Shown here in pieces: positions 45,296-56,990 of a DNA stretch of 64,000 bases. The notes beneath the pieces were generated by a model. That model did not search any database, was not told the origin of the DNA, and was given only the letters and a program-made list of their open reading frames with translations. Position numbers and translations under genes: made by a program. Every line of letters starts with the position of its first letter. The first letter of the stretch is position 1. Origin of the DNA: Oegoconia quadripuncta (Eukaryota > Arthropoda > Insecta > Lepidoptera > Autostichidae). The stretch is from contig OX438742.1 in NCBI GenBank assembly GCA_949316235.1, forward strand, positions 9,738,815 to 9,802,814, written 5' to 3'.

Positions 45296-46249
45296 GCCGT
45301 CGCAATAAGATGGGTGTCATAGTTTCAATCCCACTGAAACTATTTGGAAGCGGTTCTTTATTTTTCGATCTCCCGAGAGTTTTCCAAATTTTCAATTTAT
45401 AGATTTCATGATTTTTTTTTGTGTGCCTTTAGAAGAAATTACAACTAATACCTACATAAAATATCATATGATCGTTGTATAAAGAAATATCAATTACAAG
45501 TTCCCACATACTTTCCTAACTAATAAATACCGTAAAGCGATACAGACAAAACTAGAAAAAAAAGTAAGAACGGCGCTCTGCGTAAAACGCCCATCGTACA
45601 CCCATCGATTACTGAAACCCGTTTGCAATAGACTATTTCTCTTCAACAGTATAAAGCTTAATCTTTGAAATGATCAGATGTACTTACATGTTCGTTACGC
45701 CGGCAGTGTTTGTCTGTTTGCCACCAGTAATTCTTGTAAGGGCTTTAAAATGAAATTAACTCCACCGGCCGTGTCCATATACCATTACACTAAACTTTTA
45801 ACGACTTGACAAGTAAGAGAAAATTAATCTCGAACATTAACAACTGTGTTATCGTTTCCAATTCTAAAATAATTTAACGCTAGCAATCAATGGGAAACAT
45901 TATTATTCATCGGGCGATATAATTTTTATTGGGTAGTTTGCACTTCCTCCACAGGTAGGTATAGATACTCAGGTCATAAAACTAGGGAGATGTGCCTACA
46001 TGTATGTATACACATCCCTTGATTGTGTGTGTGTAATACTCGGGCTGAGTGTATGCGGAGCACACTGACGACGACACTAGAACCCATACTATTTATATTG
46101 ACGATATATCTCGTGCCGGTCAGGTAACGCGATAAACTGAGAGCTATATATAGATAGGAGCTGCATCCACGGCAGTAATCTGATAATACAGCGTTAGGCG
46201 GAAACGACGTATTAAGCGGAAACGGGGTTACTAGATATATTATAAATAT
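45296..46249. other. No gene recognised
   Basis: No supportable repeat or frame; minus frame 45974-46264 lacks motifs and runs into a SINE. Confidence 0.5.
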
Positions 46250-46450
46250 ATGGGTATCGGACACTTACGCCAATGATCTAATCCTAGCCAGGCAAACCTT
46301 ATAAAGGATAAAGACAGCCTTTATAATGGATAAAGATACAAAAATATCTAAACATCCATTATTCGTCTCACAAAACAATGTAGGTACTCCTACCGGGATT
46401 CGAACCCGCAACCGGCGGTTTCGAAGGCAGTGTCACAAATCAGACGTCAT
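46250..46450 (-). mobile_element. SINE family B copy
   Basis: Minus-strand: atcggacacttacgccaatg, a short internal duplication (ataaaggataaagacagcct / ataatggataaagata), and the head gggattcgaacccgcaaccg. Confidence 0.8.
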
Positions 46451-46698
46451 ATCGTTTCGCGAATATTTTTTTTTACTTCCAAAACTGTTACCAATACAGC
46501 TGATCACGAAATTTCTTCCAAATTTTGAAGCAAATAAATTATATATTTTAACACAATACATTAAATGGTAAACTTTTATTGATGATTTATGATTTTTTTT
46601 TAATTCGTAAATATTTAATATTTTTTAAGCATTAATTGTCTGTACAACAATTATCAGCACTGCATGGTTAGCATAACGTAAATAAATACAGATACGTG

Positions 46699-46745
46699 CA
46701 TAATATACAGCGTACGTATTATATACTCGTACGCTGTATATTATG
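46699..46745. repeat. 18-bp perfect hairpin
   Basis: cataatatacagcgtacg (46699-46716) pairs perfectly with cgtacgctgtatattatg (46728-46745) around an 11-base loop. Confidence 0.9.
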
Positions 46746-47122
46746 TTTTAAATTACGCCGTGGAGGCTTAGACCAAGGAAAAAAAATAGACACCTAATAT
46801 AACTTAAAGAGAAGCGACTTTGATAAACGTGCGTGAGTCATCACTGCGCGCGGAACTATGCGACCGGCTACCTTTTGATGTGTATGTGTGCATAAACGCG
46901 TGCAAAAGTCGGCCCCGTTTGTGACTTTAAAACTATCGTACGGCGTGCTCCCTCGAGCGAACGCAAAAGACCAGATTCAGTTTAAATAGACTCACCAACG
47001 GCTTTCCTATCAAAGGCAAGGTAACTAAGACTAATAGCACTGAATTATTAATTACTACCGAAATAGATCAGGACGTTGCATAATTTACTGAGCATATGTG
47101 AAACAGCACCTTTAATGCACTA
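46746..47122. other. No gene recognised
   Basis: A GC-richer segment near 46840-46950 (cactgcgcgcggaac) has no coding or promoter support beyond composition. Confidence 0.45.
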
Positions 47123-47340
47123 CTAGCTTTCCGCCCAGTGGAGTAACTTTATCACGGAAATTTGTTTATCCCGCGGGTACACTGTATCGGGATAAAAACT
47201 ATATGTTTTATATATATATATATATATATCAAATTTCATCTAAATCCGTTCATCCGTTTCACCGTGATTGAGCAATAAACAAACAAACCAACAAACATCC
47301 AAACTTTCACATTTATAATTTTAGTTAAGATGAATTCGGT
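47123..47340 (-). mobile_element. Non-autonomous Helitron H1, complete ends
   Basis: Read on the minus strand, it runs TCTTAACTAAAATTATAAA... to GGAAAGCTAG. Flanks are A before the 5' end and T after the 3' end (host join gcacta|tgaattc on +). A (ta)n tract lies inside at about 47208-47230. Confidence 0.85.
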
Positions 47341-47849
47341 TCCAGATAAACCCAATAAAAATGAGTGTGTAAAAGGGATAACGGAATATTCTATTCTATT
47401 TTACATCATTAAAATATACATGAAAAGCTTATACGGTGTTTCATTCTGTCTAAACTAAATCTACCATCAACATTTCATTTACTACGGATTATCTCCTATC
47501 TCCTGCAAATCGAAAATTGAAATAAGCTGAAGTAGAGGCCACTCTCAAAGGCGGGCTTTAAAGCAGTATAGGAATCCTAGAATATCGTCGCGACACTACG
47601 GGTAATTGGCAGATTTTTCAATATATCAGCGTTCAATTTGTCATAGTATTAGGCCCTTTTAACGGCCACACACGATAATTGAAACAAAATTAAATATGTA
47701 TAAACACATATGTAATAGCAGATATTCAGTCTGTCTTAGGTCTTAGGTGATATTTGTTGATTATAATCTTTTTGGAACTATCAAATCAAATAACAAATAT
47801 AGTATAATTTTTCAAAGTAAAAAGAACAATAATGTTACAAAAAGTAGGT
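47341..47849. other. No gene recognised
   Basis: No supportable feature. Confidence 0.5.
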
Positions 47850-48055
47850 CGCAGATTCGATTCTCAACCTGGAAATTGATAGTAGATTGTTTGACGGTGA
47901 GGCGTTTTTAAATATCCGCTAACCTCCACCGTCTTATCTGGCGCCTAGCAGCAATGTCCATAACATTGTTTGTGGTTTTTCCTGGGAGATTCCAGGTGAG
48001 CGCGCTACCACCTTCTGCAATGGTTTCATCTTCACTGTAATTTAGGTCACCGTTG
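47850..48055 (+). mobile_element. SINE family C copy, strongly diverged
   Basis: Order of weak matches: ggtcgcagattcgattctc (B-box region), ccgtcttatctggcgcc, ggtttcatcttcactgtaa. An old copy. Confidence 0.45.
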
Positions 48056-48484
48056 AACATAAGAACAGTTACACAGATATTTTGCAAAGATATTTATTTA
48101 TTATTTATTTAAGTAAACTATGAGATATCTCTGACCATTCCATTTGGGATGGGAACCCCATGGTCGTGAGTACATTTTTATCATTTTTTTTTTAACATCT
48201 TAATAATGTTAAATTTCATGCGACCTTCTGGCGACATGTATTCAGAACATTCAAGCTCAAGTGCAAGCAAGAAAAGGTAGCCTTATCCGGAAATCGAATG
48301 CGGGACCTTTGCCATTGTTTCTACTACGCCTTTGTGTTGCAACCGAGGTGCGAAACTCTAACTTAACTATGTCTCGGCCCAAGCATCTTTGTTGTCGTCT
48401 CATTCGACTTCTACCGTATTCTTGTTGAAAAGTCTCCTGTTTCCGCATACGCCAAATCAAAATTAATATTTAAAACCTTGCTAT

Positions 48485-48610
48485 AAGAAGTTATCTTACG
48501 AAATCGGTCCCGTTTTTAAATGAAAATAAAAGTTATTGCTCAAGCACAATACTGACTCCTCAGAGAAGAATGAACTACAAGATCATGGATTGATTTTTAA
48601 ATGGTTGAAA
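48485..48610 (-). mobile_element. LINE 3'-end fragment
   Basis: Minus-strand: ttcattcttctctgaggagt then cagtattg, matching 960-1095. Confidence 0.35.
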
Positions 48611-48740
48611 TTTGTGATTCAACAAATCAATGCGACTTAGTTCTTGTATTATAAGAAGTATTATAATGTGTAACAGCATAAATATTATATAGAAAAGTAC
48701 AAATAGCTATCTTTGTATATAACTGTAGTTTGTTCTAGAT

Positions 48741-49197
48741 CAAGGGGTCTCCAAACTAAGGCCCGCGGACCAAGTGCGGCCCTTGAGGTCTACAATCCGG
48801 CCCGCAGCCGCGGGCCAGCTATGCCCTATATCCTGCCCGCCTTATTAAATAAATCATGCGAACAATCTAATACAAATGGTTTTAATTAAATTTTAAAAGT
48901 CACAGAATGAGATTAAACATGTTATTAACTGCAATATCTAAATAATGTAGATATTCACATAGTAAAATTAAAAATGAAACAATTTTATTAAGATCAACGA
49001 GATATGTTCAAATATTTTTTTGATCAAATTTACTAGTGGAAATTATCAGTAACTTCAAACGCTCATCCGTTAATTTGGATCTGTAAATATTTTTGTATAT
49101 TTCAGAAAACTTTTTTTTACATAGAACCGGGTCTTCGCCCTTGAGACGTAGTGGAGGAGTCAGTGTGGCCCTTATACTAAAAACTTAGAGACCCTAG
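48741..49197 (-). mobile_element. hAT-derived non-autonomous element
   Basis: Left end caaggggtctccaaact and right end aaaaacttagagaccctag are imperfect inverses of the hAT form CA(G)GGGTCTC. The GC-rich block ggcccgcggacc lies just inside the left end. The length of 457 bp is far below an autonomous hAT. An 8-bp target duplication is not clear. Confidence 0.7.
49008..49130 (-). pseudogene. hAT transposase C-terminal remnant
   Basis: The minus-strand frame reads LCKKKFSEIYKNIYRSKLTD then ERLKLLIISTSKFDQKNI-stop. This fits the hAT dimerisation tail ('YLCE..FS.MK..KSK.RS.LTDE.L...L..STSKF'), which lets these transposases pair. Only about 38 codons survive; the DDE domain and BED finger are absent. 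Its orientation gives the orientation of the element. Confidence 0.65.
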
Positions 49198-49897
49198 ACT
49201 ATATTATCCCTATCCGGTTCCAGCCAATACAAACGATTAGCGGGAAATTGTGAGACATTAATTTGCTTTGTGTCCATCTGTTGACAGGAAGAGAGAAGGA
49301 GGCAAGTTTATGTAATTTATGTATATTTTAATGAAGTAAAATAAAGCATTAAGACATACAAAGAAAAAACTTGTAGGTAATTAGCAAAACCGCAAAAACA
49401 TTACCTCGAGAATAGAATGGAACCCCCTTTGTGGTTAACATGACAAAGAATTCGTAACAAATTGGTAACATGAGGTATATATCCCCAAGCCATAATAACA
49501 TCATCACGTAACGTCACTTACTTAATAATTGGGTGCAAAATAACATTCAAAAGATTTTTGATTTCGTAATAAAACTGTTTACGATACAGGGGTGTAATAA
49601 AATAAGTACTTATAACTTCAGTAAGATGAGTGAAAAAGTCATTTGGTATTTATTTGTGAATAGGTGTTAAGAGATGGAGTAAACATTTTTAAGGATAATC
49701 GACTCTCTCAATTCTGCCGTTTGACGTACGAATCTTACTAAAAATTTAAATGAAAATAAAGCATAACTTATATTAAATACATAAATAAATCGGTAATTTC
49801 TGTATTTCAACGGTTACGCACTTCGTAATTATCTGATGGCATCGAATGTTATGTCCTAATATGGTTAAGACTTAATTACAACTTAGTTCAGATCAAG
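49198..49897. other. No gene recognised
   Basis: No supportable feature. Confidence 0.5.
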
Positions 49898-50062
49898 CAT
49901 CATCATCAGCCCGTAAACATCCCACTGCAGGGATATACGGCTTCCCTCGTATATGAGGAGTATGGGCCATAGACCACCACGCTGGCCCAATGCGGGTTGG
50001 GGACTTCACATGCCCTTGAATTATTTCTCAGGCATGCAGGTTTCCTTACAATGTTTCCTTCA
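49898..50062 (-). mobile_element. SINE family D, 3' half
   Basis: Minus-strand: tail (catcat)n, cgtaaacatcccactgcagg, ggccatagaccaccacgctg. It stops before the tRNA-like head. Confidence 0.85.
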
Positions 50063-50204
50063 ACTTCTTTTCAACAATTAAACAATAAAATTATGTCAAG
50101 AACTTAAATATTGCTATTATAACGTTAATAAAATGAAATTTGTTATAATTTATCACCAAGAAATTGAAATATTGTTGTAAAGGTCATATACAGCACTTCG
50201 TAAT

Positions 50205-50363
50205 ATCGTCATCATCATCAAGCGTAGGTGACTCATCGGTTAAGACGCGGTCTCCCAAATTGGGATCGCTTTGGGCCAGCGTGGTGGACTATAGCCCATA
50301 CGCCCTCATTATACGAGGGAAGACTACTCTGCAGTGGGATGTTTACGGGCTGAGATGATGATA
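50205..50363 (+). mobile_element. SINE family D, internally deleted copy
   Basis: The head (gtgactcatcggttaagacg, tctcccaaattgggat) is joined directly to the 3' part (ctttgggccagcgtggtgg, ctctgcagtgggatgtttac, gggctgagatgatgat). It lacks the middle present at 56622-56935. The minus frame 50233-50484 is incidental. Confidence 0.85.
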
Positions 50364-50824
50364 CTACTTCAATAGTAATGAATTCACTTCCATTGACATC
50401 TCCATCGCTCTTGTTTGAATTAGATAAAGCCATACTGTTGGTCGAATTTGGAGGTGGATGTCTGACACAAAGGATGGCACACATGCTTTACTTTTGAATG
50501 TCAGAAATTCTCATAGATAGATAGGATATATACCTACTCATAGATTACTTATATGTACCGGAGGAGTTTTTTATTTGAGAGGAAAAAAATAGGACCTACG
50601 TATTAGGTAAGTCAAATAGAAGTTATTGTCATAGGTAGTTTAATTTTTCTCCTTACAAAACCATCATAGACGCACGCGCCTCCGGTCGGATACTGATAAT
50701 TATGCGACTGGCAGGATATTTTCTCCAAGTTTTCTTTATTTATTTAATTTAATTGTAGAATTATATAGAATAGTCTACAAAGGCGACCTTCAAATGACAC
50801 AATTAACGCTTTAAAAATTAAACT

Positions 50825-50905
50825 ACCAATGCCAATATCTTCTATTTCACTTACCTAATATGCCCTATTTTTTCCTTACAGTAAAAAAAAAACAATCCGG
50901 TATAC
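50825..50905 (+). repeat. Uncharacterised three-copy repeat, copy 2
   Basis: gccaatatcttctatttcac, ttacctaatatgccctat, and gtaaaaaaaa...ccggtata match 5490-5610. Confidence 0.55.
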
Positions 50906-51106
50906 AGCCTGTACTGGATCATTTTAACGCAAATACGTATAGGTGTTTCATATATTTTATTCATTGTACTAATCCCTCGGGGTAACCTTTCCTTGGCCCG
51001 CATGGGATTACAAGTATGCACTGTTTGAAACATGATCCTTGCAATGTGGACCCACCACATCGATCAATGGAATAATCTTCATTAACTCGAATTAATAGCT
51101 CAAGTG

Positions 51107-51312
51107 ATTTTTATGCATGACGTGTTAGCGCTTGACCTAAAGCACGCCTGATGTTTAATGAAGATGAAGCCCGGGGATTTTCGGCTTATTTGGGGAACTG
51201 GCTATCTCAAACACCCCTATACAACGATGCTATCAACAATGTTGCTTGGCGGCAGACTTAGATAAGATGGTGGTAGCTAGCCAGGTGAACATTAAAGATG
51301 CCTTACCACCAA
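51107..51312 (-). mobile_element. SINE family C, head-less copy
   Basis: Tail and body only: tatgcatgacgtgttagcgc, ggcggcagacttagataaga, gccttaccaccaac. Confidence 0.82.
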
Positions 51313-51448
51313 CTTTAATTACACTACACACAGAGAAATGCAGGTTGAAGAAGTTTAACAACACTGAGTCCGACAGTATACTGTGTACACGAGACACAAA
51401 AGAATTTTTATTGTTAAGATAACTATAGCAGTCCTGGAGATCCAACTA

Positions 51449-51658
51449 TCCAACTAATATAATAAATGCGAAAGTTTGTGCGTGCGTATGCATGATTGTA
51501 TGTATGTTTGTTACCTCTTCACGAGTAAACGTTTGGAAGGATTTGGATGAAATTTGGTTGGTAAACAGATTAGGACCTGGATAACATATAGGCAAAACAT
51601 TTTGCTGAATCTACTTTGATGAAATGGTCCACGCGAACGAAGTCGCGGGCAACAGCTG
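51449..51658 (+). mobile_element. Helitron family H2 copy
   Basis: Starts tccaactaatataataaatg after A, with gttacctcttcacg, ggatttggatgaaatttgg, gattaggacctgg, and gaacgaagtcgcgggcaaca near the 3' end. The terminal ctag reads ctgt here. Confidence 0.78.
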
Positions 51659-52156
51659 TTGTCTATACATATATTTGTCTCGCGTTTCAGAAGATAAATC
51701 TACAAATCTTGGTCTAATTATTTTAACAGCCTTGAAAACCAAAACTAAAAGTAAAGTTGTATTTAAAATGTCCTTAGTTTCGTAGCATGTTCATGCATGC
51801 AAACCTAACAAGCATACTCGCCTGAAATAATAGGTATAAGTATAATAATAAAAAAATCTTAAATACACTGCAAATTAAATCAACGTTTGTTTGTTTTATG
51901 TCAATCTCAATACCAGAGTAAATGGACAAGGCAGCGGCATATTTGCAAATTCTGCGCCCGGGGCAATGATACGTGGCCGACAGGCGTGTTATATTGAAAC
52001 CAAGTTTGCTTGTCTGTTATTGTTACAGCAAACGATTTAACTGATTTAAAACCGGTTAATTATTTTCAAAAACTGATGCTTCTTAGCCGAGTTTAATGGA
52101 AATAAGTTTAGCAGTTTCGGAGATATTTAACACAGTTGTTTTATTGAAAGTGACAA

Positions 52157-52400
52157 TCTAACTGCATAATATTTAAAGCGAAAGTTTCAATGTTTGGATA
52201 TTTGTTTGTTTGTTGCTAAATCACGGCGAAACGGATCACCGGATTTGGATGAAATTTAGTATATAGGTAGAACATATCCTGGATTACAAAATAGGATATT
52301 TTTCATCCCGATCAAGGGAGTAGCTCCCGCGGGTTAAACTAATTAATCATATACTCGATAAAGTTATTCCACGCTGGCGCAATTGCGGGCGGAAAGCTTA
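52157..52400 (+). mobile_element. Helitron H1 copy, older
   Basis: Starts tctaactgcataatatttaa after A, with aaatcacggcgaaacggatc and tcccgcgggttaaac, and ends gcgggcggaaagctta (CTAG mutated to CTTA). Confidence 0.78.
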
Positions 52401-53690
52401 TAAATAAATAATAAACGTTCAGTAACTAATTAACTTTTGTGTACTAATTCACTAGCAAGAGAACTGTCAATAAACCAACCACGATCTAGGGTGTAAGACA
52501 CTTAAATTAAATGTCCATACACTTCAAATGGGTAGTCCTTTTCGCCCTTAGAAAGACGTGCTACTGAAGTTTGGTAACGGCTGATGGATGCCAAAGCTCA
52601 ATCAACTAGAATTGACTCTAGGTAAAAGATAGGCAATTGGCCTATTCTATATCTACTACTTCGTCAAATTATATAGCTATATATGTATTGTGCAGAATCA
52701 CTTCATACTCGAAGCATAATATATTTTTTGGTTTTCTAATTAAAAAAGCATTGTAGTCCTACGCTTGTATATATTTGTTTTTCTTAAGTCACTCATTACC
52801 GAACATCAGAATTACTTAATTATTTGCACAACGATGGTTGAAGGTTTAGACAAGGAATATATACCTACTACTATAGCAAGAAACAGTCCATGTGTTGAGA
52901 ACCCATTAAAAAGATTAATATAACACATAAGAGAGAAAAACAACAATAATTAAGTTTTAGTTTTACTTTATGTATAAAGTTGCACTTCCATATTGACTTC
53001 TATCCTAAATCGAATACCAGTCGAAGACATTGCGTTACTTATTTACTACAAACTATTAGTTTCAAAGAACTCTGTGGATAATGTCGCTGGGTGTACATTC
53101 ACTCATACTTTATCATTTGTCAACTTTCTTATTTAACAAGTAATTTATCCTGTTTATTATATATACATACATAAAGTATGTTTCTCGTAGGGGTAGGCAG
53201 AGACCATAGACTTATATTATCCCTAATATAATAAAATAAAATAAAAACATAATAGTCCTAATAACTGAGTACTTGGAATGAAAAATGTATCAGCCCATCT
53301 GATTGTTATGTAAAGTTATAAACTTAGGCCAGGCCAATCATATAGATATAAGTACAGTGAATTATGTAACCACTTTAACATATCTTTCATTCTTGGCGTA
53401 TTATAACGATTTTCCTATAGGTACACGTACATAGATGTCACTGCAAACGATTTTGCACTAAATGGAATAATTTTTATCAAAATTCGCACAGCGTAGAAAA
53501 TCCATCAAATAAAAAAATATAACAGTCAACTCGCCAACAGTAATTTTCCAAGTACAGGAAACAATCGCATTTTGATAACTAAAAAAGAAACGCTAGCATT
53601 ACTAGTCAATTACTTACATCCAAAGTCACAAACACTAGTACACGTCACTATAAATTTCGCGAACAAAATTCACAACTAAAACCGGAACTT
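52401..53690. other. No gene recognised
   Basis: No supportable feature in this AT-rich interval. Confidence 0.5.
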
Positions 53691-53830
53691 TTTAAAACTG
53701 GATCACTGGAGTGTTGACGTCAGAGGTGGTTGACGGGAGAGTGACGCACGCGCAGCACAGCATCGCGCAGGGGTTGTAAGCTGCGCGGAGTGCGAGGCAC
53801 GGGGGGCGCCCAGTATGCCCGGCCCGCCCC
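53691..53830. promoter_or_regulatory. GC-rich patch with CRE-type octamer (tentative)
   Basis: A sharp rise in GC and CpG content, with tgacgtca at 53715-53722 and gtgacgcacgcgcagc downstream. It could be a promoter on either strand, but no start codon with a credible exon follows within view. Confidence 0.25.
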
Positions 53831-54264
53831 ATCATTGGACTGTACTGATAACCTCATTGAATGCGTAATGCGATGATAGCGTCTGTTAAGTGCTTTAGGG
53901 TTGTCGTTTTTAATTAGGGTGCCATATATTGTTTGTTTACATTCAAAATTAATTGAAATAGAAAATAAAATCTATAGTACGTACTTACCTACAAAAATTT
54001 CTTTCGTCCGGTTTGTAATTTTTTTCGATATATTTATACCGATTATGTCGAGATTCCGCCACCAATTTTCGTGATTATTGCCTAATTGGAAAGAAAACTC
54101 ACTCATCATCATCATCAAGGTCTGATGAAATAGAGTACCAATAATGCGGTGAACAACTCTTTAACAAACTGTAAAAAGGCATGATTGGGTTATTTATTAT
54201 TATTAATTATACCGTTATTTTAACTTGCTTCGTATACTGGATGATTTTTTTTGGTAAAGAAAAA

Positions 54265-54345
54265 AATTGAGCTTATTAGGTAAATGAAATAGAAAGTATG
54301 CCCTATGCCCTATTTTTTTTCCTTTCGGTAAAAAACTCACCGGTT
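54265..54345 (+). repeat. Uncharacterised three-copy repeat, copy 3
   Basis: atgccctattttttttcc and cggtaaaaaactcaccggtt match the other two copies. The left side (attaggtaaatgaaatagaa) is the inverse of the phrase that starts them. Confidence 0.5.
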
Positions 54346-54909
54346 TATGTAAAGTACGTCAGTTCCCAATTTGCAAGTCAAATCAGAACTACTTCTTGTT
54401 TATCTGATGAGCAGATTTTGTTTATTACAAGCTTTTATTTAAATTTGCTTTGTATGTATGTATCTATGTACCTACCTAAGGAGCTGAAATTTTGCATACT
54501 CGTTAAATTCTGATGAGAATATATTCGTATGTTAGACATGAACTATGCTGCAGCCAGTATCGTCTCCCCAGGAAGGGAACCCTTAATGGTTAATAGCACG
54601 AATACGAAATGATTTTCGAGATGACCTGACGCTCCAGCCAGGATGGTTTCCCCAAGAGGGATCTCCTCAAAGGTTAATAGCATAGATACGAAATTAGCAT
54701 ACACGGTTAGACTAGAATAACATGTGATAATCATGGTGGAGTATTAAAAGTATTTTAAATGTAGATTTTTTTTTGTATTTTGACGTTCTAATTTGACACT
54801 ATTTTTTTTTACAGAAACGTGCATTCCATACGGCCAGAAGTCGTGTGCTTAACTGAAACTTTCTTAGAGATATGTAAATTATTTATCTGCCAGGTATAGC
54901 CAAAATAAA

Positions 54910-55335
54910 ATATTAGGTCCTTACCTATGAAATTGGCGTTTTGTATGAAGAATTTAATTAAGACTGTTTTCTCCATATAAAAATTTTTGTTTTTTTTTTG
55001 GAACAGCAAATCCAAATTTAGCTAAACTTTGTGTGTATTATCGGATAACATTAAGTTAAGTATAGGCAGCGTTAATTTTTAAAAGTAACCGCTTTATAAA
55101 AGTTTCAGCGAATCTAAGAAATGATTATGGGAAGCACATGAAAAGAGCTCTGTTCAAATTTTTTTATTATGTGAGTTAGCCCAGAAATTAAAAAATATTT
55201 CATGTGAAACCTTGAAATAATATTCCATTTTCCAAATAAAAAACAAATTTGGATATAGCTTTGATAATCGCAGGAATTGGTACATATGATTAACGAAGAA
55301 AAAAATCTCCAATTTCATAGGTAAAGACCTAATAT
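54910..55335. mobile_element. TIR element, copy 2 (MITE-like, unnamed)
   Basis: A 426-bp unit with 27-bp terminal inverted repeats differing at one base: left atattaggtccttacctatg then aaattgg, right its inverse with aaagacc for aaggacc. The body matches 273-689 in inverted orientation (for example ggttactttta / taaaagtaacc). There is no coding frame; the minus-strand frames 54809-55372 are incidental. Confidence 0.82.
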
Positions 55336-55594
55336 TATGAAACAAACTCTTAAAAATATTCCCTCCACTCAAAAGATACTAATATGTAAACCTCTGTAAA
55401 TATCAGAAACGCAAACTTTTCCACGTCTTCTTTTCCATTGAAAATGGCAAACATCGGAAAACTTTCTGCGATGTTTGAAAAAAAATTGTATACCTGTTAG
55501 AGCTCACCGAACGACAGATATTGGAAAGAATTTTTCCCTATATTTATTTGCAGAAAGTATAGGTAGTTGTGTGAATAACTATGGCGAGGGTGAA

Positions 55595-55722
55595 GTGGAC
55601 AGTGGCCTGCCTTCGAAACCAACGGTTGTGGGTTCGAATTCCCGAGTATGTATGTGTGCTTATCCGTTATTTAGTACCATAGGACATGCGTTGCCTTTGT
55701 TGGGACAAGATAATTGATGTTA
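55595..55722 (+). mobile_element. SINE family B variant
   Basis: Head ccttcgaaaccaacggttg and gggttcgaattcccg, 3' part gttgggacaagataattgat. The body is shortened. Confidence 0.6.
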
Positions 55723-56034
55723 CTAGTCTGTATTTTTTTGTCTTGCACAAAATTCACAACCATAGAGTTAGGGCTTAAGACTTTACCATTTCACACTTTT
55801 TGTCTTGTCGTTAAACAAGAGCATTGCAAGTGGCGGTAATTTCCACAAACTATTTGGAAATAATATTATAAGTACATATCTTGTATCATCATCATCATGT
55901 TAGTGTATCTTGTTTCATCACTATTCTCATATCAGCAATTATGTCTCCAATATCATTATGACCCATTATTTGTAAATTTAATCTTAATTAATTTCTGCGT
56001 TTATCTTTCTTAAATAAATTTTAATATGTATGTC

Positions 56035-56218
56035 TGATCTAGTCCCAAACTATGGAAACCCTGTCATTTGATTACGAATAAATATACATAAATATCTGTA
56101 TAAACAAACTTCCATCACTCGGGAATAAATGTTCAAATTCATCACACAAACTTTTATCCATGCATGAGCGTTGGTTTCGAAGGCAGGATCACTACACACT
56201 ACACCAATCGGTCATCTA
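56035..56218 (-). mobile_element. SINE family B copy
   Basis: Minus-strand: gatctagtcccaaactatgg, cactcgggaataaatgttc, head end ctacaccaatcggtcatct. Confidence 0.8.
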
Positions 56219-56621
56219 AATGCTAAGATATAATTACTTAGACTGTAACAAATATAGCAAAATATTTTGATGTCAAATTCAGTTAGGAAATCGAATCTAA
56301 ACGTTTTCAGAAATACAATAAGGTCGTAATTTATTAAACACGGTTGTAGATCCATTGAATTCGTGATTGGTTAGGTTCAAAGTTCCTTGTTTTTCTTAGT
56401 ATTAGTTTTATAAAGCCGGGCGCTCTAAAAAATCTTTTTTATTTCAATAAATAAAGCGCTTAGCCGATGTCATTGGTGACCCGAAAGATGGCTGTTTCCT
56501 CATTCAACGCAGTATCTGCATCCAACGAGAAAACACTGTCAGCGTTTTGGGTACATTGCAACGCAGTCCTAAATTTTTACAATTGTTCTAGTTTATATTT
56601 AAGTTCCATCTATTCATTTGT
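56219..56621. other. No gene recognised
   Basis: The + frame 56467-56664 has no motif and ends in a SINE. Confidence 0.45.
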
Positions 56622-56935
56622 TCATCATCATCATCAGTCCGAACATCCCACTGCAGGGACATAGAGCTTCACTCATATTGTGGGAGTATGGGCCATAATA
56701 GTCCCCCACGCTGGCTCAGTGCAGGTTGGGGCCTTCATTAGCCTCAGAATTTTTATTTCTCAGTCATGCAGGTTACCTCACGATGTTTTTCTTCACCGTT
56801 CAAGAGTAGTCGGATAAATGCACATAAGCAATTAAATTAAATATAAAAACTCATCGGTCCATAAGGATCGAATCTGGACCTCCCAAATTGGGAGATTGTG
56901 TCTCCTCCACTGAGCCACCGACGCTCTTTGTTTCT
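56622..56935 (-). mobile_element. SINE family D, full-length copy
   Basis: Minus-strand, ~314 bp. Tail (cat)n and gaacatcccactgcaggg; middle cagtcatgcaggttacctca; tRNA-like head at the right (ctcccaaattgggag, gagccaccgacgctc). Confidence 0.9.
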
Positions 56936-56990
56936 GTTTTTGAAATACATATTTTTTCCACAAAGTAAACATAACAAATTAAACAAAATA

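Noticed and set aside
48257..48460. 67-codon Arg-rich minus-strand frame
   Set aside because: No domain or start context recognised.
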